A DNA stretch of 64,000 bases from contig WACJ01000084.1 of assembly GCA_008973525.1 (NCBI GenBank), positions 310,001 to 374,000 on the forward strand, given 5' to 3'. Positions 47,191 to 59,128 of this stretch are shown piece after piece. The translations under genes were made by a program, and so were the position numbers. Each line of letters begins with the position of its first letter. Position 1 is the stretch's first letter. The notes beneath the pieces are model-generated. The model did no database searches. It was not told the DNA's origin and was given only the letters and a program-made list of their open reading frames with translations. The DNA comes from Stenopsyche tienmushanensis (Eukaryota; Arthropoda; Insecta; Trichoptera; Stenopsychidae).

Positions 47191-50100
47191 ACTTTATATT
47201 GCAAATATGTTAGATCCTTAGAATGCTTATTATGGATTAAAGCTTGAAAACTATGTAGATAATAGAACATATTTTGTAAATTAAAATTAAGTTTGTATTG
47301 GTTTTAATGAATGCTTTGAAAATAATTTAAAAATATAATTATTTTTCAGACTACATGATATTTTGAAATAAGCCAAGAAAGTTTTTTTTGTAACAGCCAA
47401 GTCGGATTGATGACAATAATACGACAATGTGGGAAAATCGCTAATGTATTTCTTGAATGGAATTTAATATTCTACAATATGTAACACTGGTGTAGAAGCT
47501 TTATATATGATAATGGCAATGGCAATGAGGAGCGAAGCTGCGTGTGAAATGTACTAAGCTATAAATATATATAACTGTTTATGTAGTTCAAGGAACGCCT
47601 AGAAAAACAGATCTGGCGGATCTCCTATCGAAAACAAACAGTTATGCATTTGGAATTGGAATAAATAAATAACTGGCGAGAATATTTTTTTACTGAGAGA
47701 TCTTTGTGATAGTCTGTTTATTTCTAGTCATAAATAAAATTCGTATGGACCAATACGTAGAGCATCCGTAGGACAGGTCCGGAATCGGAAACTGTCATAA
47801 CATCGGTTTGTTCTTGAATTAACATATGTCCACGCTGTATATAATAAATACAGTCCGATCTGAAAGAATTTGGCAAGTGGAGAAATTTGAGTCTGAAAGC
47901 CTTTTTGGCATGTGATGCTTTAATGAAAGAGACTAGGAATGGAATTGGGACGAATTTTTGTGATGTTTTTGCGGCATTAAAATATTGGAGTTCTCTGGGC
48001 GATACGAAAACCCAAAGAAGTATTTTGAGCCTTTTCACAGCGAAAGATCACATAAAAGATATTAAGATTTTTTAAAATCATTTTGGATCATAGCTCATCT
48101 TGTAATACTGTAAAAATATAATTTTAAAATTACTTTTATGCAAAAACTTGATTCCGTATTGGTATAATCGAAGTGGTAGAATTTTGGTGGCTGAATTTGC
48201 ATGAATATATAGCATGCTTTTATGTAATAAAAAATAATTATTATTTTGCGGAAAAAAAGTTTCCAAAATCCGTTAAATTGACGAAAGAAGGAAATATTTA
48301 GTTTTTTTTAAATTCAATTTATTATATTTTATTTAAAATCGATTTGGTTATGTCGGATAACGCCAACTACAAGATATTACTAAATATTAGAAATGTGATG
48401 GAGGATATTTTATAAAATATATTTTAAGGGATTGTATTTTTTTTTTGTAAAAAGATAGAAATCGGATATCATCTTCTTTTTGACAAGTGAATTTGTAAAA
48501 ATGTATACTTATATGTAAGACATAAACTTTATGAATAAAGCCTTACAGATGTACCGTCAGCTCTAGGCCTTAATTAGGCCATAATTTTCATTCCTGCAGG
48601 AATCTTCATATAATTTAAAAAATGTTATAATACTTTTCTTTTTTATTATAGGTTGTTAGCTAAAATTTAATAGCAAATTTATAATGGCTTATTTGGCATA
48701 TATTGTGTCAATCGTCATAGAGATTTCTTGAAGGAATGAATTTGTCATCAATTGGAATATTTTCGTATGGTAGACTTAGCCATTGCTTATAAATTCCAAA
48801 GAGCAAATTTATTTGTACTTAAGTGATCGTTGTTATTTTTGTGAAAACGCTAAGGAAACGAAGTTTAAGGATTTCTGTAAATGTATCTCCACGGCACCAT
48901 TTCTTAGACAAAAGTGCATCCTTTTTCTGACACGACGTAAATTTCGGAAATTTTCTTTTTCGCTATGAACTTGTACCAGAATTATCTCGAGACGGTGTAT
49001 TGATATTTAGTAGTATATATTGAAAATAAAATCTCTGTGAAATAATGATTTTTCTTTAAGAAATATTTTCATAAATAAAGCTGGTATATTATGCTTAAGT
49101 ATAAAATTAACATTAACAGGTATGATAACCTGTGTGTTAAGAATGAGGATCAAATCTATACAGTATCCAGGCTTGTCAATTTTTTATTTTTCGCGAACTC
49201 AATCAGAGTGAGAGATCGTTTGTAAGGTACATCATTATAATATATATGTTATGCATATACAATATTGATTAAATCAAGTGGAATCATCTTAACTCCATTT
49301 TAGTAGTCGAATCGATAGTTAACATTGCCCTCATTTTTGATCAATCGTCAGCTTATTTTATTGCTTATAAATGCTAGAAAACATTTTATTATAAATTAGA
49401 ATATATTTACAACCTTCTCATTTATTAATAAATATATCATAATAATTTTGGGATGAAAAGAAAGTCCTATCGATAATTTGGAGAGGCGAGTGATCATGAA
49501 GATGTGAGTATTTATTTCGGTCATGATTTGAGATGTAATAACCACCGAATGAAGTCCCTATTTGTTCATGTTTTTGAAAAAAGCCATAAAAATAAATATA
49601 CTGCTTAAAATAATTAATACAATTGCATTGATATTAAAAAATGGCGAATCTCAGATTTTTTAAATGTATTCAGTGTACTCGTCTTTCACCATCTTGCTCG
49701 AAGAGCTCATTGTAAATTTAACTGCTATTATTTTATGGCGTAGTCGTTCCTCGATGCCTAGACAGTTTTATATCCAAATGAGGTTCAGAAAAGATAAATT
49801 TTACAGTTTGGTTGTGAACAGCAGTCTTACTACACCTTAAATTCGAACCAATCGATCGTTCGGGATATTCTTTCCGGTGAAGAATAACGATTTATAACCT
49901 AAAGACTTACGCGAATAATGAGCCATCAAATAATTATCAAGAGTTTTACAAATTGTAAAACAAGCAAATATCGGTTCAAAATATTAAATATTCAAAAAAA
50001 CTCACATTTAATGGATGAATTTTAGGTGAAGAAAATTTATACATGAACCGTGGCATATACTCGTATATGATTACATATTGGTAGAGTATCCGGTCAAACA

Positions 50101-53100
50101 GCATAGAATATAGGCTCGATTTCCATTGAAATGAATTGGTATGTGTTCTATAGGATAGGCAGTGGTTGTTAAAGATCGCACCTAACTATTGAATATTTGG
50201 ATATAATTTTAGCTTTTGCTTGTGTACGATTAAGTCATATTGATATTCCATTATTGTTTAATGAAATTGAATGAAAACAAAATATCTATTCATAGGATGA
50301 AAAATAGTGAATTTATAATCTGGAATACTGGATTTTAACGATGAAATTATGACAATTTAACTAATTATATTCACAATGGATCCTTCATAAATTATAATAA
50401 TGCCTTTCATCTATCACACAAGTTATGGTTTAAATCGCTATTTTATTAATATAAGTATTATAATTTAAATACGGAATATGCTAAAATTTAAGGGCCTGTC
50501 ATATCATTGTGATTAATGTGAATTAATAAAAATATGAAACGTAACATGGACTACGATATAAAATTTTACGATGTCATAGAGTGGGCGGTTTCAAGTGGCA
50601 ATGGTGGGCTGTTTGACAGTATGGATAGATGATCGGTATACAAAGGGTGGATGAAATGGTACTTGATAGAGTCAAAAGTCCACTGGAAGTATAAAAAAAT
50701 ATATCGAGCTTAAATTAAGTAGCATAACATTTATAGGTCCGCCTTACGCCACTTTATATATTTCGACAATTACATATAGAACATAAGGGCAGTTTTGAAA
50801 AATCAGCTCTTAATATGTTGAAAAGTCGTTTATTTTTACCCAAATCGATTTCATAGGTGCTTTAGTATGCAAAGGGTAAACATTATTTAACGTCGTAATA
50901 ATAACGAAACGTGATTTTTTATTGTTGAACCTCCATCTGCTGGTAGTAATAGCCGAAAACCGTTCATTTTATTGGATTATAACTGTGATCCCGAGCCCAA
51001 TTTTTCCAATATTTGAAGTCACGTTCACTTGGTAAAAAAGGAGTATACACCCATTAAAGACCTTGGGCGAATGTTTTATTCCCTTTAGTTTTATTACGCA
51101 GGTACAAGGGTTCGAATTGTTTCGCGAATCTATAATTTTATATATTCAAATTAAAGAGCCCTTCTTCATGTTTCTCAGTTTTATTTCCCTAATAAACACT
51201 CAAAAATTCCAATTCAATTTCTTTAATTAAAATATATTTGCACTCGAAAAATTTCTATTTAAATTACAACCATATCGGCATTATTTAATATCAAAGATAA
51301 TGTATTAAAATAATTCGCGTTTCCACAGCTTTTTGAAAGCATGAAAATCGCGTTTGAATTACAAATACTTAGAGATTCTTGCAAATAAGCCTCTTATTTA
51401 TCATTCCAGAGAAAAAAGTAAGGGTAAATATATCGTAAGATTTATATGAACGTTTTTGCACGGTCGTAAATTTTGTTTTCATCCGAAACATTTAACCAAA
51501 AACTCGAAAAATGATCGTATTTTTTTATATCACATCAGCGAACATAATATTCTTATAAGTATCGGATTTGCACAAGATTTTTAAAGCTGATATGAAAAAA
51601 AACTCTATTTTGTTAAGGGGACATAAGTTAATTTTGGCATACTTTTTCGTGACTCGTAAAAAATGTGAAAACTTTTGTACTATCAAATTCAGGATTTTCA
51701 TTGGATTGAATTGAAAACTACGCGTAGACAAATGTGTAAAATAAAATAAAATTCAATAAGAAAATTTTCTTTAAATATGTGTTTCGGCGTTAATATAATC
51801 ATATCCTGATTGTATTGTGATTATGTGACTTAATATTAAGAACTGAGCAAATCTTTGCTTTCATATGACTACTTGCTTTTCTCGTTAATTGATCGAATTT
51901 AATCAAATACGGTTGTTATGAATCGTGCATATTTTTTATTTAATAATCTCTTATATGTTTTCATTCTGCCTTATAGAAAAACGAACGAAATTATTCTACC
52001 ATTTGTCTTAAAATTTCGGCTTATATTTTGTTTCACAGCGAAAGAATGAATAACTTAGTTTTAAAAAAAAACCATTTACTATATGTTGCTCGAGTGGTGT
52101 TTTTGGACAATTTTTTCGACTTACAATAATCAGCATTAAATCATAAAAACAAATTTTGCTATGTTAATTCACCCTCCCTTGTCAACATGTCAAAAGCACT
52201 CGGTTGTCTTTGTTTTATCTCGCAGCCTCCTCGTTGTTGGATATTAATTCTTTAAAGTAAACTTAATCCTCAACGACTACTTCAAAATTTTGTCCTAATT
52301 TATTCCGGTCTATAAATGAAGTAGCATCATCGAGAATGAAACACCAAATGTCTATGTAAAATCACTTCATAGATGTTTGAGTTGTTTTAAAATATTCAAT
52401 TTTTAATCGAATCGTGAAATATATTTGATAATGTGGATGGAAACTTAAAGCATTATTGAAATTTTCATTTTAAATTATACGTTTTTTATTAAAATTCCTA
52501 TGTAATATTCAAGGAGTATGTAAGTTGATCAAACGCGAGTTTTGATCAAGAAACTTGGCAATAAAGGAAAATGAGCATTTTCCATGAAAAGGTTTATTAC
52601 ATTTCGCTTCCTAACTTATATTTAAAGAATGATTTTCATCACTCGAAGATAGTAAAATCTGAATTTCTGTGCAAAAGCTGATGCTTTTTCAGTTTTCCGA
52701 GTTTCCCGTGTCAAATAGAGTGAAGAGTGCTGCCATCCAGTAATCGACTTTTGCCGAGAGAAATTCAACGTTAGTACTCATACTCGAGCCAAAAATGGGA
52801 AATTACAATATCTGTAGCCGTAATAATTTCCGAAAACTTACAGGTTTGTATATAATTATTCTGTAATGTATTTCTGTAATTACAGCCGAATAATGTTGCG
52901 TTCGTTTACAATTTGATTAAAGCGATCTATTATTAGGGGAAATTGGAAGAAAACATATTTTTAAGTAATGTTATTTAAGTTTAGTCTACCTTGAACATGT
53001 TCAAAAAAAAACTTTTATAGGTTGCTTACTTTATGGAACTCTATTTTTTCAATGTCATAATTTTGAATTATTGTCATATACTAAAGACTTTAATTATTTC

Positions 53101-53544
53101 AGGTCTGAAATGAACAATAATTTTATATATATTAAGTCTGATAGTAAATGTATAATAAAATACGCCAAAAATAACACTTCTTGGGTGCTGGATTGAGTTT
53201 TCGTATTATTAGACTGAAATAGACGTTTTAAAATTCCGACACTCGGTTGAAATGTAGTATAAAATTACCATTAATGAGATATTAACATATTTATGGTAAT
53301 ATGTTGTTATAGAAAATTTGTATGGAAGCCAAACTGCATTTAATTATTTATTATATAAACAATACTATAAGAAATATTGTTTTCGGTTTATATTAAAAGT
53401 GGTTTATTTTAACAATTGTCTTGTTGTAAAGTGTGGTCGATTCTCCGAGTGTTTCTCGATTTGTGGCGTGTGCATATTTGGTCGGGCTTATGACGGTGAC
53501 GCTCATCTATGTGCTATAACATAACTAAACTTTAAACGTCAGAT
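47191..53544. other. A+T-rich stretch with two weak coding-like segments
   Basis: Around 47584-47673 the plus strand reads VVQGTPRKTDLADLLSKTNS and continues to YAFGIGINK and a stop. It looks protein-like and could be a terminal exon or a retroelement tail, but no family is secure. Near 52788-52842 an ATG (MGNYNICSRNNF...) runs into ACAG|GTTTGT, a possible donor. Nothing else is recognised. Confidence 0.35.
47724..48038 (-). other. Unassigned 104-codon open frame
   Basis: The minus frame includes FLHLPNSFRSDCIYYIQRG and TDVMTVSDSGPVLRMLYVLV. The plus strand is also open over part of the region (LKAFLACDALMKETRNGIG...). I cannot decide which strand, if either, is coding. No domain, signal peptide or splice structure is apparent. 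Confidence 0.15.
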
Positions 53545-54668
53545 TTAACATTGCCAGGGTTCAGCGACTTCAATGCCAAGTCCATGTCCTGGGGATCACC
53601 CGCAACAGACCAAAGGGGGTTAATCCTAAACGAGAGCATGGCAAGACTGCGTCTGCTCTCGGCAAACAAAGGGAAGAAATGGACATTCAGGAGAGGACCG
53701 TACGGGTCGATCATAGACGTCACCTTCTGCGGCGAGACAGTGATCGGTAGGCTGAGAGACTGGGAAGTGTCCGAAAAATATACTAATAGCGACCACCAGT
53801 ATATCACCTACCGGTTGGCTGGCCGACGGAGGAAAACGAAGAGATCACCAACCAAAGGATGGTCGACCCGTAAACTCTCCAGAGAAGCATTCCTCACGGT
53901 GCTCCGTGCGGGAGAAACCGAGATGGAGCAAAGCGCGTCAGACCTGGAGGGTGCAGAATGCAAAATGGCGAAACTCCAGAGCCTCATTGAACGGAGCTGC
54001 GACGCGGCAATGCCAAGAAGATCGTCCCAAAAAAGCAGACCCGGCGTATACTGGTGGACGGAGGAAATAGCCGAACAACGGAGACTCTGTCTAGCCAGTA
54101 GGCGCCGGTTGACAAGAACTGGGGGAGACGAGGAAACTAGAGAGCAGTGTCGGGAAGCACACAGAGTTGACCGAAGAAACCTGTTGAAGAAAAGGTTCAG
54201 CGAAGAAGTGTGCTTTGGGTAGCTGCAACATACTGGACGGTGTCAGGAAGTGCTATACTAGTGTTTACTGTCATACCGTCCATAGATCTGCTGGCACAGG
54301 AGATGCAGGCCCGACAAATGGGGACAAAAACGAAAGACGTGAGAGAAAATACCATGGCGGTATGGTAGGCACAATGGGACAGTTCCATAAAACGATTGAC
54401 TGATCCCAAACTGATCTCAGACCTCGGGGAATGGAGCAGAGGGAAGCGCGATCAGCTATGCTTTCACCTGACCCAGATCTTTACTAGGCATAGATGTCTT
54501 GACAATTACGTATATAAAATTAGAAAGAAGACAAGCCTGAAATTCCATAATTGTGGAACGACCGTCAATGATACTCCACATATGATCTTCGACTGAATGG
54601 AGATTGAAAGGTATGCTATACTAAAAGAATTGTTAGTTATTACCATATTGCCGGATAGTATGGCACCC
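53545..54668 (+). pseudogene. R1-clade LINE lacking its RT domain
   Basis: The copy starts inside the endonuclease at SDFNAKSMSWGSP (usual form GDFNAKS--WGSP). It continues through YGSIIDVTFCGE and NSDHQYITYRL, including the SDH catalytic triplet. The linker with VYWWTEEIAEQRRLCLASRR is typical of R1 elements. At about 54215-54225 it jumps from RFSEEVC directly to the post-RT segment (TVSGSAILVFTVIPSIDLLA), so essentially the whole reverse transcriptase has been deleted. The C-terminal part follows with frameshifts: WDSSIK, DLGEWSRGKRDQLCFHLTQI and LKFHNCGTTVNDTPHMIFD. The last of these is the terminal Cys-His region with its key residues partly lost. Similarity runs on to LPDSMAP, ending exactly at the TTAA of the next element. 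Confidence 0.88.
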
Positions 54669-54672
54669 TTAA

Positions 54673-54790
54673 CCTTTTGAGGAGTTTAGCCACGTATTTG
54701 TGATCGAATTCCAGTGATTCAGAAAGAGCATTCTTACACGTTGAGCTCGGAGAGAGACAGAGCCTGAGAGATCATCTTGCTGTTCGATGA
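54673..54790 (-). mobile_element. piggyBac-like element, right-end type (inverted)
   Basis: TTAA at 54669-54672 is followed by CCTTTTGAGGAGTTTAGCC, then by ATTTGTGATCGAATTCCAG and CGTTGAGCTCGGAGAGAGAC. The reverse complement matches the right end of the 14766-16930 element and the fragment at 4243-4303. No partner end was found downstream, so the copy is truncated or its far end has decayed. It interrupts the R1 LINE at the TTAA. Confidence 0.65.
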
Positions 54791-56399
54791 TTATGAATGG
54801 GAAACAGACGGACGATGAAACGATGGGTGCAACCCTTTTCTATAAATGGATCAATATCTCAATTAAGCGATACCTTTCTTTTTTAATTCGATTATTCTAA
54901 GTGATTTAGTAATGATTTAGTATGACAGTAAACTGGGGCTAATCATATTTATACATTATGGAATATAAAAAATGCATTTCATTTTGAAACGTATTATATT
55001 GATGAGTATTATTCAAATAATAATGAATAGGAAAAGCATGCTTAAATATCGTAGAATAAATATGTTACGTCTTGAATATTACGAGTGCTTTTTTGAAAAC
55101 TTCAAAGGGATGCTTATGTATCATTAAAACTTTTCATCCATTCAATTGAAATCTCGATCGAGGGTGCAAAAAAGTATGTCAAGGGGTGTGTGTGAATTAG
55201 ATGACAAGGCTGTGATACGTTTACATGAGCAGATATTGAAGATGACCTGGATCTCCAGTGGATTAATTATGCCTTTACACGATATATATTAATATTATAA
55301 TTGCTTTCATCGTTTAAAATATGCAACAATGAAAAAATATTATAGCATAATTTTAAAACGCCGATGTAACATAAAATTAAAAGCGTGATTGGCTTTCATG
55401 CAGTTTTAATAGAGCCATTATCTATTGTTTTGACATCGTACTTTATAAATTAAATGCTTCAAGAACAAATCACTTTATTTCTTTTATAAAAATAAAAATT
55501 GTGCTAACCATAGGGTATTTTTAATTTGGCTTAGTTGAATATAAACTCTTATGATTTAATTGCATTCTTATGAAAAGCGTAAATCATATATTATATAATA
55601 CTATAGATAGATATTCAAATAATTATGTTTATTGTTGTCGCATGGTTGTGCTCATTAAAATAAATTCTCCAATGGATATTTTGAATTCATCGAATATTAT
55701 GTGAAAATGATTTGATGACACAGTATTCATAGTGAAAGGGCTGAAGTACATTGGTTCACTCTTTCAAATACTATTTTGGATTTAGTATTGTCATCACGGA
55801 TCTTATCAGTATTGCAAATTGTGATTTACAACCGTTGACAATATCGTTGGTGATTTACATTGATGTATTGCAATTCAATGAAGCTTCCAATAGCCTTATT
55901 CAAACGCGTGACTATAGATTGGAAGATTCAGCATGTTACGTGATCCGATCGCGAAATTTGTAACATTTGCGTTTATTATAGAGTTTTGCCACATGTACTT
56001 CAAGGTAACTTTAAGGATGCTGCGAGAATTTCTGAACAAGGATATATATTATTTTTGTCGGATTCGCTGAATTACATGAGCAATGAATTCGACGTTACGA
56101 CACGCTTTTGACATTTGCTCGGACAGAACGACGTTGATAGCAATAAAATTGTCTGAAACAGAGTTTAATGGATAAAAGTTTGAAGGCTCCGTGATTTACG
56201 AACGCGTTTGGCATCGTAGGAAGCATGTTCCATATGTTGATAGGTAAAGCATGCCCGCTGTAGAGTCGATAATCAGCGTTTCGTGAAAAACTATCAAATT
56301 TTGAGATTCTCGAATTTCGATCGATATTGCGCCGAAAGCCTACTGGCCTCGTTCATGACAAGCGATAAATTATTCATCGGTTATTATCATTTTGGAGCC

Positions 56400-56594
56400 T
56401 CATATTTCTCTATTGGCGCCTAATTTTCGATGATAACATGAGCCATCACTTTTGCAGCAATGAAAACAATGACTTTCGTTTTTGTGATAGTCGTAAAAGG
56501 GAAAAGGTTTCCTCTTTAGGCCCTTAGGTTCAGGCATACATTTACAATTATCACGCGTAATATAAAACACTCGCGCAAAATTAAGCGCATTCAC
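56400..56594 (-). other. Unassigned Cys-rich open frame
   Basis: The 64-codon minus frame contains DNCKCMPEPKGLKRKPFPF and HCFHCCKSDGSCYHRKLG. The clustered cysteines (CxC and CxxCCx5C) suggest a possible exon of a disulfide-rich protein. There is no signal peptide, and clear splice sites were not found. Chance or a pseudogene remains more likely than not. Confidence 0.2.
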
Positions 56595-59089
56595 GCGAAA
56601 GAATTACAAGGCACCATAACGTATATTTTAATAACAATGGAGCGAAATTTATTTTGGGTGTATTTATGGATTGCCGTATCGTATTGTTGGGTAATCTATG
56701 GGGAAAGATAAAACTACGCTCTCAGAAGAAGCCTTAACAAAAAAAAAATACTCCGCGATATATTCCATTCTCAGGAGGATAGAAAAAAGGCTATTTACCA
56801 TTTGATTTAATATAAAATCAAATCATTAAACAATTTATTAATGGTTTAATAATAACTAAAAGATAGTTTTAATTAAAATAATCAACGTTCATATTATAAC
56901 ACTTTTGTAGTAGCTATCCTTTGATTTCTACATTTTGTCAAGCTAACAAAATATTAATTGAATAGGAAATGTAGATAAAGAGAGATCTATGACTGAAGGG
57001 AAAATTTTCTTTATTTTAAAATTATAGCTTATTAATCGTCTGAGTATTTATTTTTACAGATGCAGAAAATCAGATATAAATGGTAATACTTAATATTATG
57101 GTAGCCTGGGTTACTCTTTGACCTGTACGTAATTTTCAAGATATACGAACTTGCACGTGGGTTTATTTGTTATCGGGTCTTTGAAGCCAAATAAAAAAAA
57201 CGCTCGTCTTAATTAGGGGTTTTATTTAACTTGGGGAGAGAACCGCTACGAGACTACGGGCGAACCGGCGGGAAGAATGTATCTTCTCGTCTCAAATCTA
57301 TCAGCTGACTTTATTTTGCGTATCTATATTCAAAGCATATTTATGGTATGCATAGGAGAACAAGAAATGGCCGGTTGTTAAACTGGAAATTGGCGTTTGC
57401 ACAGATTAACAGTGGTTTCACAAAGGGGTGTTATTTTTTCTATGTTATACTATAAAAAAAGATCAATCGATCGTCGTAAAGTCATGTAATCCACCACAAT
57501 AAGTTTTATTTTTTTAATGTATTAATCCCTTAAAATATTATTACAAAATACGACAAATAGAATAATATTAATAAATTCTACTGATCGCCTTGTTATTTTT
57601 CCTCTAAAGATGCCACAACTTTTATCAGATGTAGGTGATTGATGAAGATGCCACATTCCTATACTTGGTCATGGAAGATTTTCCCATGGATAAACGAATT
57701 TTATGTGGTCGTTTCATATTGTTTTCCATAGCCTAGGCTCGACAATGTTTTTTTATAATAAGATTTTATAAGTGGTGTGGTGTGTTGTTCCATAGAAAAA
57801 ATATTTAAAAAATATAATTTATTACGATTATAACGAATATTAAATGTGTTATATGACAAGAAATAATTGTAAAACCCTTTATTTTAGCTACATGAAATTA
57901 TTGTCATAAAAAGTAAAGATCTTTTCAAGTCCGAAATATTATATTTTGGTATGCTCGTTAAAAGCGAAAAGTATTTGTATTTCATTTTGAAGATATGGAA
58001 AATATTTCACTGGTATCCATTGCAATTCATATTTTTAAATTCTTATGATATAAATCATTTGATAATATATAATCATATTGCACTTTCATACAATCTCACC
58101 TTAATTGGAAATCTCTTTATCAATTTTTCAAACTTATTTTACAGCATACAATCAAAAACTCAAAATAGCGGAAGGTTTGCTAAATTAAAGATTATGTATT
58201 AAAATTATCTATGTTAATCAGCCATGTGTTTCATTTATGAACATAGTTCATAAATTTATGATACTCTTAGGCATTAATTTTTCATAAATACTTGCATGAA
58301 TAAATAAGCCAACGTTTTACACTTTTTCACTCTATATACATTTTTTTTCATCATCGTCTATACTCAATACAATTGTATCAAAGAAATTTTAATCAGCTTA
58401 TTTCTTTATGAATTATTTTAAATTAACAAAATTTCGTTATTTGATAAATTTATCAAAGGAAAATTAAGGGTGTTTAGAGCACTATTACAATAATCTGTTG
58501 AATGTTAATTGAAAGCAGCTGTAAATATTTAGCAAATTAATTTTACAAGGACTGTTCAAAGGGGATGCTATAAATACATTTGTTCCATACGAATTTGAGT
58601 TTCAAAATAAGGACTCTAGAGAACAAAAATAATACTTGAAAAGCGTGTAACATTTTAAGCCACACATCAGAATGCTATTTATAAATATTCTCATGAAATT
58701 TTTATGGAATGACGTTTGAGCTTAAAATGAATATAATTTGTTTTTTTAGTAATTTATAATTAATAGGCTTAATTAAAAATTATAAAACAAGTTCTTAGAA
58801 AAATGATAGTCTGCTTTAATAATTTGATAATTTTTAAATACATTGATGTCTGTGTTTTTGAAATTCGAGTTTTGTTTATCGAATGTATTTTAGTTTGGTT
58901 TAACTATTTCGAATAAAGTATTTTCATTCAAAGGACATAAATTAGAGTTGCCCTATATATCACACTTTTAGGATAATCCCGGAATAAAATACGTTGGAAT
59001 ATATAATGTCGTAAACTTTATTCCTTTAAATAAATCGCTCACCCCATTACATTCACTAGATATATGAGCTCTCAATAAGTTTGTCCATA

Positions 59090-59092
<3 letters not shown>

Positions 59093-59121
<29 letters not shown>
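59093..59121. repeat. (TA)n microsatellite
   Basis: About 14 uninterrupted TA dinucleotides. Confidence 0.95.
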
Positions 59122-59128
<7 letters not shown>

